From the NCBI GenBank assembly GCA_046724395.1, contig JBKOWM010000092.1, positions 1 to 12,558 of the forward strand: DNA of 12,558 nt, given 5' to 3'. The notes under the pieces were generated by a model. It was not told the origin of the DNA. It did not search any database and saw nothing but the letters and a program-made list of their open reading frames with translations. The position numbers were made by a program, and so were the translations under genes. This DNA comes from DATAEU01 sp046724395. GTDB taxonomy: Bacteria > Actinomycetota > UBA4738 > HRBIN12. Shown here in pieces: positions 1 to 7,156 of this stretch (positions are counted from its first letter, which is position 1; each line of letters starts with the position of its first letter).

Positions 1-63
1 AGCGGACTTCCCGAACCGGCTTCCTTCCGGTCGAGCCCCCGCCGTACGCTACGGCCCTCCGCG

Positions 64-78
64 AAGGAGGCTGGACTG
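64..78 (+). promoter_or_regulatory. Strong ribosome binding site next to an in-frame CTG
   Basis: AAGGAGG at 64-70 is followed after 5 nt by CTG at 76-78, in frame with the ATPase and with no stop between. Starting here would add 28 residues, including the Phe of the FVGRE motif that starting at GTG 160 omits. CTG starts are rare, so this is a candidate only. Confidence 0.4.
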
Positions 79-159
79 GACCGGATCGAACCCACGACCG
101 ACGCCGACGATGTCGCTCGCGCCGCCGCTGGATCCCGCCGCGTCCTCGAGGGGATCTTC

Positions 160-3100
160 GTGGGTCGCGAGCGCGAGCTCGCGGAGCTGCTCGCATCGCT
201 CGACGACGCCCTGATCGGTCGCGGCCGCCTCGTCCTCCTGTCCGGGGAACCCGGGATCGGCAAGAGCCGGCTCGCCGACGAGCTCACGCGTCACGCCCGA
301 GATCGTGCTCTCGCGGTGTTCGCCGGCCGCTGCTGGGAGGCGGGGGGCGCACCTCCGTACTGGCCCTGGGTGCAGCTCCTCCGCGCGTACGTGCGAACCC
401 GCGATCCGAGCGCAGTGAGGGCGCAGATGGCGACCGGCGCGTCGGAGATCGCGCAGATGCTGCCGGACGTCCGAGAGATGTTTCCCGACGTCCCTCCACC
501 ACCGTCGAGCGATCCGGAGTCGGCCAGATTCCGGCTGTTCGACTCGACGACCCGATTCGTCCAGGCGGCCGCGACCGAGCAACCGCTCGTCCTCTTCCTC
601 GAGGACCTCCACGCCGCCGACACCCCGTCGCTTCTCCTGCTTCGGTTCCTGGCCGAGCAGTTATTCGAGATGCCCGCGGTCGTAGTCGCGACGTATCGCG
701 ACGTCGAGCTGACCGAGAACGAGTCGCTGTCGCAGACGATCTCCGAGCTCGCACGCCAACCGATCACTCGACGCATCCGGCTGCGCGGGCTGACCGAGGA
801 GGACGTTCGGACGTACGTCGAGGCGGCGACCGGGCGGGAAGCCGAGTCGTCGCTCGTCGCGACGCTGCATCGGCAGACGAACGGGAACCCGTTGTTCCTG
901 AGCGAGTCCGTTCGGCTCCTCGTCAGCGGAGGAGGCCTGGAGCCGACGAGCACCTCATCGCTGCGCCTCGCGGTACCGGCGGGGATCCGCGATGTCATCG
1001 CACGCCGGGTCGGCAGCCTCAGCCAACAATGCCGCGACTGTCTCTCGCTCGCCTCGGTCCTGGGGACGGAGTTTCCTCTCGAGCCGCTTCGACGCATGGC
1101 GGAGCTCCCCGCCGACGACGTGCTCGAGGTCCTCGACGAGGCGACCCGCGCGGGAGTCGTCGTCGAGATCCCGGGCTCGCTCGGTCGGTGCCGGTTCTCG
1201 CACGACCTCGTCCGAGAGAGTCTCTACGGAGAGCTGTCGCCCGCCCGTCGGGTGCGGTCGCATCGCGTCGCTGCCGTGGTGTTGGAGAACCTATCCCGCA
1301 ATGACCTCGACGATCACCTCGCCGAGATCGCCCACCACTTCTTCCATGCGGCCCCAAGCGGCGATCACGCGTCCGCCGTCCACTACGCGACCCGGGCAGG
1401 CGATCAGGCGGTTCGGTCCCTCGCCTACGAGGAGGCCGCTCGGCTGTACAACATGGCCGTCCAGGCGCTCGAGATGGACGAGGATCCCGACCTGGGGACG
1501 TTCGGCGAGCTCCTCCTATCGATCGGGGAGAGCCAGGCGCGCGCGGGTGCTCTCCCGAAGGCGCGCGAGACGTTCCTCCGGGTGGCGTCGATCGCGCGCC
1601 GCACTGGCGCCGCGAACCAGCTGGCACGCGCGGCGCTCGGGTACGGGGGTCGTTTCATCTGGGCGCGCGCCGGAACGGATCCGCACCTGATCGCGATGCT
1701 GCAGGACGCCCTCGTGTTGTTGGGCGGCAGCGACGACGCGATGCGCGTCCGCCTGATGGGGCGGCTCGCGTGCGCTCTGCGGGGCTCGCCCGACCGAGAG
1801 CACGGGGCGGCGCTGAGCGAGCAGGCGCTGCAGATGGCCCGCGGCCTCGAAGACCCCTCCACGCTTGGGTACGCGATCTCGGCGCGCTGTGGCGCGGTCT
1901 GGTGGCCGGAGAACCCCGAGGAGCGCCTGGCTCTCGGCCGCGAGCTGATCGACCTCGCCGACCGAGCGAGCGATCCGGAACTGTTGGTCGACGCGCACCT
2001 CGCCATGTCGATCGCGCTCTTCGAGCTCTGCGAGGTGAGCGACGCGCGGAGCCACCTCGAGCAGGTCGCGCGGATCGCCGAGAGTCTGCGACAACCGGCA
2101 CGCCGATGGCTGAGCACGGCCGTGCGTGGCGGCTTCGCGCTCGCGACGGGTGCGTTCGACGAGGCGGAGGCGCTCATCGGCGAAGCGCTGAGACTGAACC
2201 CGACGACGCCGATCGCCGACAACGTGTCTGCGGCGCGGTTCCAGCTCTTCCTCCTGCGGCGCGAGCAGGACCGCGTCGGCGAGCTCGAGGAGCTCATCAG
2301 ACGAACGGGCGAGGAATACCCGTGGTACCCGGTCTTCCGCCTCGCGCTCGCCCGCCTGTTGATCGACGTCGGACGGGTCCCGGACGGACGATCCGTCTTC
2401 GAGGAGCTCGCCGTCGACGACCTCGCCGGCCTCAAGCGCGACAACTATTGGCTGCTCTGCATGGCGTTGACGGCCGAGCTCTGCGAGACGCTCGGCGACG
2501 CCGCGACCGCCGCGGTCGCGTACGACAAGCTGCGGCCGTACGCGGGCCGAAACGCGATCGCGCAGCCGGACGGCAGTGTGGGAACAGTCGACCGCTACCT
2601 CGGGCTTCTGTGCGTCGCGACCGGGGAGATCGATCGGGCGGCCGATCACTTCGGAGATGCCATCGAGGTCAACCGGCGAATGGGGGCGCGACCGTGGGTC
2701 GCCCACACGCAGCACGACATGGGTCGAACGCTCCTCCTGCGTGACGCACCCGGCGACCGGGAGCGCGCGATCGAGCTGTTGACGACGTGCGCCGAGAACA
2801 GCCGCATCCTCGGGATGATCGCGCTCGAGCGGAGGGTGACCTCCCTGCTCGGATCGGTGGGTCCGCCTATCCGCGTCCCTCCGTCGCACGGCGACGCATC
2901 TTCGACGAGCGCATCCGTGTTCCGGCGCGAGGGCGAGTACTACACGGTCGTCTTCGAGGGGGACGCGTTCCGTTTGCGCGACTCGAAGGGACTCCGGTTC
3001 CTCACGGTATTGCTCGGGTCGCCGGGCAAGGAGTTCCACGCCCTCGATCTCGTCTCCATGGATGCCGGCCCGCGGGGTCCGACGACCGACGACGCCGGAG

Positions 3101-3489
3101 ACCTGCCCGCCCCGGGCTTGGGCGACGCCGGTGACGTCCTCGACGAGCGCGCGCGGAACGAGTATCGACAGCGACTGATCGAGCTCGAGAGCGAGATCGA
3201 GGAGGCAGAGGCGTTCGGCGACGCCGGCCGGGCGACGGCGACCAAGGAGGAGCGCGACTTCCTCGCGCACGAGCTCGCCGCGGCGATGGGCATCGGTGGC
3301 CGGAGCCGGGTGGTCGCGTCGGCCGCCGAGCGGGCCCGCGTCAACGTGACACGCGCGATCCGGTCCGCGCTCGTGCGCGTCGGCGAGCATAGCCCGGCGC
3401 TGAAGCGACACCTCGAGGCGACCGTCCGGACCGGCGGGTTCTGCTCGTACACGCCCGACCCGGGCGTTCGGCGAACCTGGCAGCTCTGA
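160..3489 (+). CDS. Large STAND-like signalling ATPase (AAA_16 domain, helical repeats, conserved C-terminal module)
   Basis: Predicted cytoplasmic signal-transduction ATPase. From GTG 160: Walker A GEPGIGKS at residues 29-36, Walker B-like LVLFLEDLH at 143-151, ATYRD (sensor-like) at 177-181, and GNPLFL at 242-247, the order seen in AAA_16/LuxR-associated ATPases. Residues ~380-900 are Ala/Leu/Glu-rich helical repeats of TPR type. Residues ~919-1109 hold a conserved module (GEYYTV...DSKGLRFL...EFHALDLV, a charged helix near 996-1047, then ERARVNVTRAIRSAL...HSPALKRHL...CSYTPDP) that I recognise from many actinobacterial ATPases. It may be a winged-helix-like output in place of a LuxR HTH (inference). 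The start is doubtful. GTG 160 encodes the Val of the usual FVGRE motif, and its frame is open to base 1. CTG 76 lies 5 nt after a perfect AAGGAGG (64-70), while GTG 160 has only GAGGGG (148-153). The gene may also begin left of the window. The trigger is unknown. Confidence 0.92.
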   Translation: MGRERELAELLASLDDALIGRGRLVLLSGEPGIGKSRLADELTRHARDRALAVFAGRCWEAGGAPPYWPWVQLLRAYVRTRDPSAVRAQMATGASEIAQMLPDVREMFPDVPPPPSSDPESARFRLFDSTTRFVQAAATEQPLVLFLEDLHAADTPSLLLLRFLAEQLFEMPAVVVATYRDVELTENESLSQTISELARQPITRRIRLRGLTEEDVRTYVEAATGREAESSLVATLHRQTNGNPLFLSESVRLLVSGGGLEPTSTSSLRLAVPAGIRDVIARRVGSLSQQCRDCLSLASVLGTEFPLEPLRRMAELPADDVLEVLDEATRAGVVVEIPGSLGRCRFSHDLVRESLYGELSPARRVRSHRVAAVVLENLSRNDLDDHLAEIAHHFFHAAPSGDHASAVHYATRAGDQAVRSLAYEEAARLYNMAVQALEMDEDPDLGTFGELLLSIGESQARAGALPKARETFLRVASIARRTGAANQLARAALGYGGRFIWARAGTDPHLIAMLQDALVLLGGSDDAMRVRLMGRLACALRGSPDREHGAALSEQALQMARGLEDPSTLGYAISARCGAVWWPENPEERLALGRELIDLADRASDPELLVDAHLAMSIALFELCEVSDARSHLEQVARIAESLRQPARRWLSTAVRGGFALATGAFDEAEALIGEALRLNPTTPIADNVSAARFQLFLLRREQDRVGELEELIRRTGEEYPWYPVFRLALARLLIDVGRVPDGRSVFEELAVDDLAGLKRDNYWLLCMALTAELCETLGDAATAAVAYDKLRPYAGRNAIAQPDGSVGTVDRYLGLLCVATGEIDRAADHFGDAIEVNRRMGARPWVAHTQHDMGRTLLLRDAPGDRERAIELLTTCAENSRILGMIALERRVTSLLGSVGPPIRVPPSHGDASSTSASVFRREGEYYTVVFEGDAFRLRDSKGLRFLTVLLGSPGKEFHALDLVSMDAGPRGPTTDDAGDLPAPGLGDAGDVLDERARNEYRQRLIELESEIEEAEAFGDAGRATATKEERDFLAHELAAAMGIGGRSRVVASAAERARVNVTRAIRSALVRVGEHSPALKRHLEATVRTGGFCSYTPDPGVRRTWQL

Positions 3490-3493
3490 TCCG

Positions 3494-3518
3494 GATCGTT
3501 CATCCCGACTGAACGATC
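3494..3518. promoter_or_regulatory. Perfect 9-bp inverted repeat (operator or terminator)
   Basis: GATCGTTCA (3494-3502), 7-nt spacer, TGAACGATC (3510-3518). It starts 5 nt after the ATPase stop and ends 68 nt before the ATG of the next gene. No T-run follows, which weakens a classical terminator reading. The right arm also forms an almost symmetric TGAACGATCGGTCA (3510-3523), a shape typical of TetR-type operators, so it could be a control site for the small exported protein downstream. Function is inference. Confidence 0.5.
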
Positions 3519-3586
3519 GGTCACCCGTTCCTCACGCCTTCCAGATGAGCGCTGCGGCGGACGCAGCCCGACGGAAGGAGGTCCTC

Positions 3587-4006
3587 ATGGGATCGCTCAC
3601 GAAGCGAGGGCTGGCGGCGATCGGCCTCGCGGCCGTCATGCTGATGGCGCCGGTCCAGGCCGCGATGGCCGGCTCGGGCATCGTCACCACTCGTCCGATG
3701 TCGGACGCTCGGTTTGACGCGGATCCGAAGGTGACGACGACGAGGCCGCTCTCGGACGCAGCGTTTGGCATCCGCGCCGGTTCCGACGCCGAGCGAGCGA
3801 ACGTGAGTCGCCGGGTCCTGTCGGACGCTACGTTCGAGCCGCAGGTCGTGGCCGGAACCCGGCCGGCGACGGACGCGGCGCCCGAGACCAACCCGTCGAC
3901 TGCCACGCCCCTTCGCACCTGGATGCTGATCGGGCTCGCCGCGGCGGTCGCCGTGATCTGCATCGCGATGATCGAACGGCGCCGCCGCCCGATGCGCCCG
4001 GCGTAG
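3587..4006 (+). CDS. Small exported, membrane-anchored protein with SDA repeats
   Basis: Family not recognised. ATG 3587 was chosen because AAGGAGGT (3575-3582) lies just upstream; an earlier in-frame start at 3545 lacks such a site. The 139-residue product has a signal peptide (SLTKRG, then a hydrophobic stretch 8-26, probable cleavage after AMA at 26-28). Next come four degenerate repeats: TTRPMSDARF (34-43), TTRPLSDAAF (51-60), SRRVLSDATF (74-83) and GTRPATDAAP (90-99). Then a Pro/Thr-rich linker, one membrane helix (~112-128) and a basic tail (ERRRRPMRP). The N-terminal domain should face outside the cell. The layout resembles a sortase substrate, but there is no LPxTG-like motif, so plain membrane anchoring is more likely. 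It stands alone, between an inverted repeat and a strong terminator. The repeats may bind a partner or the wall, but nothing in the sequence shows which. Confidence 0.75.
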   Translation: MGSLTKRGLAAIGLAAVMLMAPVQAAMAGSGIVTTRPMSDARFDADPKVTTTRPLSDAAFGIRAGSDAERANVSRRVLSDATFEPQVVAGTRPATDAAPETNPSTATPLRTWMLIGLAAAVAVICIAMIERRRRPMRPA

Positions 4007-4021
4007 CACGAAGCCATGTTC

Positions 4022-4057
4022 CGCCGAAAGGGGCGCCGCTGGGCGCCCCGTTCGGCG
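4022..4057. terminator. Long hairpin between convergent genes, probable bidirectional terminator
   Basis: Stem CGCCGAA-A-GGGGCGCC (4022-4037), loop GCTG, GGCGCCCC-G-TTCGGCG (4042-4057): 15 base pairs with one A/G mismatch. It begins 16 nt after the stop codon of the SDA-repeat gene and ends 4 nt before the stop of the reverse-strand dipeptidase remnant. No clear T-run on either side, as is common in GC-rich actinobacteria. Confidence 0.75.
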
Positions 4058-4061
4058 CGTC

Positions 4062-4428
4062 TCAGACCCGCACCTCGCCCAGCGCGCGCAGGACGTTGCC
4101 GCCGACGACCTTCTCGATGTGCTTCTCGATGTCGTCGACGCGTAGCCGTGGGCGACGAGCCAGCCGATCACGTTCGGGAACTCGCTTCGGTTCTCGAGGC
4201 CCTCGATGTACTCGACCTCCTCGAGCACGTCGGGTTCCTTGCCGGCGTCGAGAGCGGCCGCGTACCGCTTGTGGAAGGCGACGTGGTCGCCGACGAGCGT
4301 GTCCGACCCGAACCCGACGTCCTCGAAAGCCCATCAGGTTCCCGCAGTACTCGAAGTGTCCATGACCGACTCGATCGAAGCGCGGATGCTGCGACGAGAT
4401 CGTTCTGCGGCCGGTCCCCTACAACCAC
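4062..4428 (-). pseudogene. Frameshifted C-terminal remnant of an M19 (renal-type) membrane dipeptidase
   Basis: Read on the reverse strand, pieces in different frames line up with the C-terminal part of peptidase family M19. In order: SIESVMD, then HFEYCGNLMGF, then EDVGFGSDTLVGDHVAFHKR continuing to VEYIEGLENRSEFPNVIGWL and VAHGY, then DDIEKHIEKVVGGNVLRALGEV and stop. The last part matches the family's usual IxKVLGGNxLRVL ending. At least three frame changes are needed: near 4360 (one base missing between MD and HF), near 4325 (an extra T in GGCTTTCGAG) and near 4140. The N-terminal two thirds, which would carry most metal ligands, are absent. Family members hydrolyse dipeptides; this copy cannot make a normal enzyme as written. 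The good residual similarity means decay is recent or the indels are assembly errors. No other single frame here is convincing. Confidence 0.7.
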
Positions 4429-4429
4429 C

Positions 4430-4743
4430 CGGGGCTAGCGCGCGAGAAGTTCCGCTCGTTCCCGTGTCGGTCCGCGTGTTTCGACCCTTCGTGCGCGTTG
4501 ACGGCGCCCGCGGGGTGAACTACGGAGCAACGCCAGTAACGCGCCGCAACGGGCGCGCAAGTTACGGTTCAGACGTCCGGACGATGGCCTCGTGAGTGAG
4601 ACGGCGGAGGAGCACACCGTCCGATCGATAGACGCTACGTCGCTATGTCGCCTCAGGCCGCTCGTCGGTCGCTGCCGCCACCTCATGTGGCCATGTTCGA
4701 AACCCATCTCGGTAGCAGGCCGGCTCCCGGTTTTGCGTTCCGA
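4430..4743. other. Non-coding stretch, no convincing gene
   Basis: About 310 bases. A forward frame near 4393-4460 (DEIVLRPVPYNHPGLAREKF) looks weakly protein-like but has no start and ends in a TGA. A small GC hairpin lies at 4540-4557 (CGCGCC/GGCGCG). A GTG at 4592 opens an 85-codon forward frame with no ribosome site and odd composition. I support no gene here. Confidence 0.5.
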
Positions 4744-5022
4744 TCAGCTGGCCACGTTTGCCTGCTCGCCGTCGTCGCGCAGCATCGGCCACGGGCAGGG
4801 GCAGCCCGGCGCGCTGCACGAACCGACCCTCTCGTGCACCCCCACGTAGTGGTCGCAGCGGCGGCACGCCTCCTTGGCGATCTTCAACGGCCACCGGCGT
4901 GCGCCTGCCGCAGCCGGGCGCGTCCAGCTCGGACCGATGTCCCGGCCGTGCTCGGCGCGGACATGCGAAAGGAGCCCGCCGGACGGCTGGACCTCGAGAC
5001 AAAACGGGCAGATAGCACTCAT
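4744..5022 (-). CDS. Small Cys/His-rich protein, putative zinc binding
   Basis: Ninety-two residues, no named family recognised. The N-terminus has a C2H2-like pattern: C5-P-F-C8, then H20 and H25 in LLSHVRAEHG. The C-terminal half has a second cluster: C53-x2-C56-D-H58, H63, C69, C74 and C76 (CRRCDHYVGVHERV, then SCSAPGCPCPW), a zinc-ribbon-like pattern met in small actinobacterial and phage proteins. Two structural zinc sites are likely; DNA, RNA or protein binding cannot be told apart. ATG 5022 is the only sensible start, since it puts the first CxxC at residue 5, but no good ribosome site precedes it. It lies between the dipeptidase remnant and the first comM remnant, all on the reverse strand. 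The even spacing of Cys/His argues for a real gene over a chance frame in GC-rich DNA. Confidence 0.58.
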   Translation of the reverse strand: MSAICPFCLEVQPSGGLLSHVRAEHGRDIGPSWTRPAAAGARRWPLKIAKEACRRCDHYVGVHERVGSCSAPGCPCPWPMLRDDGEQANVAS

Positions 5023-5109
5023 ATCGCCGCGTTACCCGCCGTGGCGTGGCGCGCAACGCGGACGAATGTCGGATTTCCGCCAGCCCCAATCGGGCTACAA
5101 CGCGAGCGG

Positions 5110-5300
5110 TCGGACCTGCATCCAGATGCTCTCGTCCGCGAGTGTTCCGAAACGCGCGGGGAACTCGACGGACGCCACCGAGCGACCACGACTTAGCCGT
5201 CCTCGAGCGGCTGTCGCAGCGATTCGACGGCATCGCGGCGGAACTCGGTGAGGTCATCGAGGAACAGCACGCCGTGGTGGGGCGAGTGTTGCGAAATGCA
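5110..5300 (-). pseudogene. Broken internal fragment of a ComM/YifB Mg-chelatase-like ATPase (copy 1)
   Basis: The reverse frame reads HHGVLFLDDLTEFRRDA, then VESLRQPLEDG and a stop. It matches the Walker B segment of ComM/YifB (family form HHGVLFLDELPEFRRD...LRQPLEDG). After a stop (TAA) and a one-base shift, VASVEFPARF continues the family sequence, then similarity ends in GTLADESIWMQ and a stop. The second acid of Walker B is Asp instead of Glu. Walker A, the N-terminal domain and the C-terminus were not found. Intact ComM (~500 residues) is a helicase aiding branch migration in natural transformation; this copy is dead. A second remnant lies near 9.6 kb. Confidence 0.68.
5156..5279 (+). 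repeat. Direct repeat copy 1 (comM-derived, about 124 bp)
   Basis: From GCGGGGAACTCGACGG to CACGCCGTGGTG this segment aligns with 9607-9728 in the same orientation, with scattered substitutions and a 3-nt gap near 5241. The long identical core includes GTCCTCGAGCGGCTGTCGCA. It lies within the comM fragment. Confidence 0.75.
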
Positions 5301-5870
5301 CCTCGAGCCAGCTAGAGCATTCTGCGTCGGTTGGACTACGGTCGTCTTCCCGGACGTCGTCCCCAGGCCGAGTCGATGACTGCTTACGCAGATGACGGTC
5401 GGCTCCTGTTCGAGCGTCCGCGCGACGCGAAGGATGTTCGCCCACGTTCGGGCAACAGCCGGCGGGCGATTCGCCACCACCAGGGGGGACGATGAGCGAA
5501 ACCAGCCACCGCTCGGTGAGGGTCGTGGGCCGTCGCCCGGTCTTCGTCGCGGCAACGTGATACGCCTCGTCCTTAGGTCCCTGGTAGCCCGTCATCTGGA
5601 CTTGTAGGGGGTGACCCGGAGTCTCGGAGCGTTTCAGTAGACGTCGTAAACGATGCGCCATAGAAAGAGGTCAGAATCGGCGGGCATATGGGCGGCCGAT
5701 TTATCGGTTGCCTACCCTCCCTTCGGTCATTGGGAACGCCGCGGCGGAGGCGGGAAGTATGCGGACCTAAGGGAAGCCAATCGAACCTCAGCCGTCGACT
5801 GGAAAAGCCTTCTGGCGCTGCGCTCGACTGGTGCCACCGTTGGGGAGTTCCCTCTAAGTCCCGGATCGCT
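5300..5870. other. Stretch without a firm gene; possible decayed reverse-strand frame
   Basis: From ATG 5661 (reverse) the first 60 or so codons look protein-like (MAHRLRRLLKRSETPG, VQMTGYQGPKDEAYHV, TLTERWLVSLIVPP), then the frame turns into unlikely sequence. A protein-like stretch resumes in another reverse frame (WANILRVARTLEQEPTVIC), ending in the comM fragment. This may be one more frameshifted gene, but I recognise no family. Nothing is supportable in 5662-5870 beyond AT-richer spacer. Confidence 0.35.
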
Positions 5871-6761
5871 TTAGCCGAGACCCGTGCGAGTGAGGCTGGT
5901 GAGGTGGCCTCCCTCCACTCGCGCGATCCACTCGCTGTCGATGGTCACCTGGGACCTGTCGAGGAAGTCCAGCCACGCCTCTGAGTCGATGCCCTCGACT
6001 ACGGCGGGCGAAGTGCACGACCCCTGCTGGACGGTCGCGCAGAGCAGGGCCGACTCCCCGCGCCTGATTAGGAGCGCGCCGTGCAAGGCAATCCATCCCT
6101 CCGGCCCGGTCTGCACGGCCTCCGCCGGGAAGGCGAACACGGCCGAGCGGGGGATCGGATGGAGTGTGAGCGGTGCCCCGGTCCCCTCACACATCTCCCC
6201 TTGGAGTCCGACCCGCGGATTCTCGCTCCGGGTAGAGGGCACGATGACCGATACCATCCGCACCTGGTTCCCCATCCGCTCGACCTCGTAGCGGGCCAGA
6301 TCGGCTGAGGCCGGACCGGCCAAGTACTGGCCGTACTCGTTGAACTTCGCCCCGTGCTCAGGCTCGTCGAGCGTGCGGCTCGACGCGCACCACCCGACCA
6401 GTTCCTCCACCCCCCACGGCCGGTGCGTCGAGAACGCGTCGACGACGCTCACTGTGCCGTCTTCGTGGTGCACGACGAAGACCGGGTGATCGTCGGCCAG
6501 GAAGGCCGGGGCCGTCTCGCCCCTCGGGGAAACGTCCACGACATCGGAGCGCGAGAGCCCGGATGGCGCCGCGGGCTGACTCGGCGAGAGGACGAAGGCT
6601 CGCAGCGCAAGGAGGATGCCAGCCCCAGCGATGGCGAGGGCAACGACGGTAACAAGCATCCGGCTGCGACGTTCGGGCGGTCGGACCCCACTGGTCTCGG
6701 CCGTCTCGATCCTCCGCCAGCCATCCACCGACGTGAAGTGATACAGGCGCGACCCCTTCAT
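5871..6761 (-). CDS. Membrane-anchored Rieske-like fold protein lacking most cluster ligands
   Basis: 296 residues. An N-terminal basic segment (1-34) is followed by one membrane helix (~35-56) and an extracytoplasmic domain. Residues ~80-176 follow the Rieske pattern: HPVFVVHHEDG, then STHRPWG at 111-117 where C-T-H would hold the first ligand pair, then WCASS at 124-128 where C-x2-H would hold the second, then HGAKFNEYGQYLAGPA at 136-151 for the usual GSxF...G...GPA. Only H113 and C125 remain of four ligands, so a [2Fe-2S] cluster is unlikely. Residues ~180-296 form a further domain with Cys at 191, 241 and 249. Rieske domains normally carry electrons; here the fold may serve binding or structure (inference). 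GATAAT (reverse, 6776-6781), 14 nt before the ATG, could be a -10 box. No ribosome site is seen. An in-frame ATG at residue 35 is a possible alternative start. Confidence 0.78.
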   Translation of the reverse strand: MKGSRLYHFTSVDGWRRIETAETSGVRPPERRSRMLVTVVALAIAGAGILLALRAFVLSPSQPAAPSGLSRSDVVDVSPRGETAPAFLADDHPVFVVHHEDGTVSVVDAFSTHRPWGVEELVGWCASSRTLDEPEHGAKFNEYGQYLAGPASADLARYEVERMGNQVRMVSVIVPSTRSENPRVGLQGEMCEGTGAPLTLHPIPRSAVFAFPAEAVQTGPEGWIALHGALLIRRGESALLCATVQQGSCTSPAVVEGIDSEAWLDFLDRSQVTIDSEWIARVEGGHLTSLTRTGLG

Positions 6762-6819
6762 GATGGGAGTGTCGCATTATCGGTCGTGAACGGTGTCGCC
6801 GACGTTCTTGTGCGTCAGC

Positions 6820-6889
6820 CCCGAAGCCTGAGATCGCGGTCTTGACACCCGACGAACGCGAAGTCCTCCAGCGGGCGACCGGCGCGTGA
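6820..6889 (+). pseudogene. 3' tail of a lost upstream gene, GTGA-overlapping the next start
   Basis: The frame PKPEIAVLTPDEREVLQRA-TGA ends at TGA 6887-6889, sharing GTGA with the GTG start at 6886. This is the overlap of translationally coupled genes. No start codon or recognisable N-terminus is found upstream in this frame, so only the last ~22 codons seem to remain. The claim is modest. Confidence 0.3.
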
Positions 6890-7156
6890 CCCAGCAGGCG
6901 GCGAGCGCGGACGCAATCGTCGACGAGGCGATCACCGCTGGCCTCGACGGGTCCGATCCCCCAACGGTTCACGTCAATCAGCTGCGTGCTGCGCTTCTGT
7001 CCGTCAAGGCTGACCTCGAGCGCGAACTGGAACGCGAGGTCCTCGACTGTGTCCTCTGCGGCCGGACCGCCTTGCGTGGGCGGACTCGGCCTCCGGGTCG
7101 GGTACTGGGCGCATGCCGAACCGGCGCCGCACGCGACGCCGAAGCTCGTGCGCTGA
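6886..7156 (+). pseudogene. Small CxxC protein gene broken by one frameshift
   Basis: From GTG 6886 the first ~64 codons look real: an acidic helical N-terminus (ADAIVDEAITAGLDG), VHVNQLRAALLSVKADLERE, then DCVLCGR with C55 and C58. The frame then becomes Arg-rich. In the +1 frame from about 7076, similar-quality sequence continues as VGGLGLRVGYWAHAEPAPHA, then TPKLVR and TGA at 7154-7156. One extra base (or two lost) near 7070-7076, by TTGCGTGGG, would explain this. The repaired protein would be ~88 residues with a CxxC and later His residues, perhaps a half zinc site. I do not recognise a named family. The GTG overlaps the stop of a preceding remnant. Sequencing error is an equal alternative to true decay. 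Confidence 0.5.

Noticed and set aside
1516..3411. Long reverse-strand open frame (631 codons) opposite the ATPase
   Set aside because: It is an antisense shadow caused by high GC; Arg-rich, without family motifs, while the forward frame has clear ATPase motifs.
3521..4228. 235-codon reverse frame spanning the SDA-repeat gene
   Set aside because: Only its first ~30 codons (dipeptidase segment) are meaningful; the rest is antisense to a well-supported gene.
4592..4849. Forward 85-codon frame starting with MSETAEEH
   Set aside because: Only the first ~20 residues look natural; no ribosome site, and it overlaps the better-supported zinc-type gene on the other strand.
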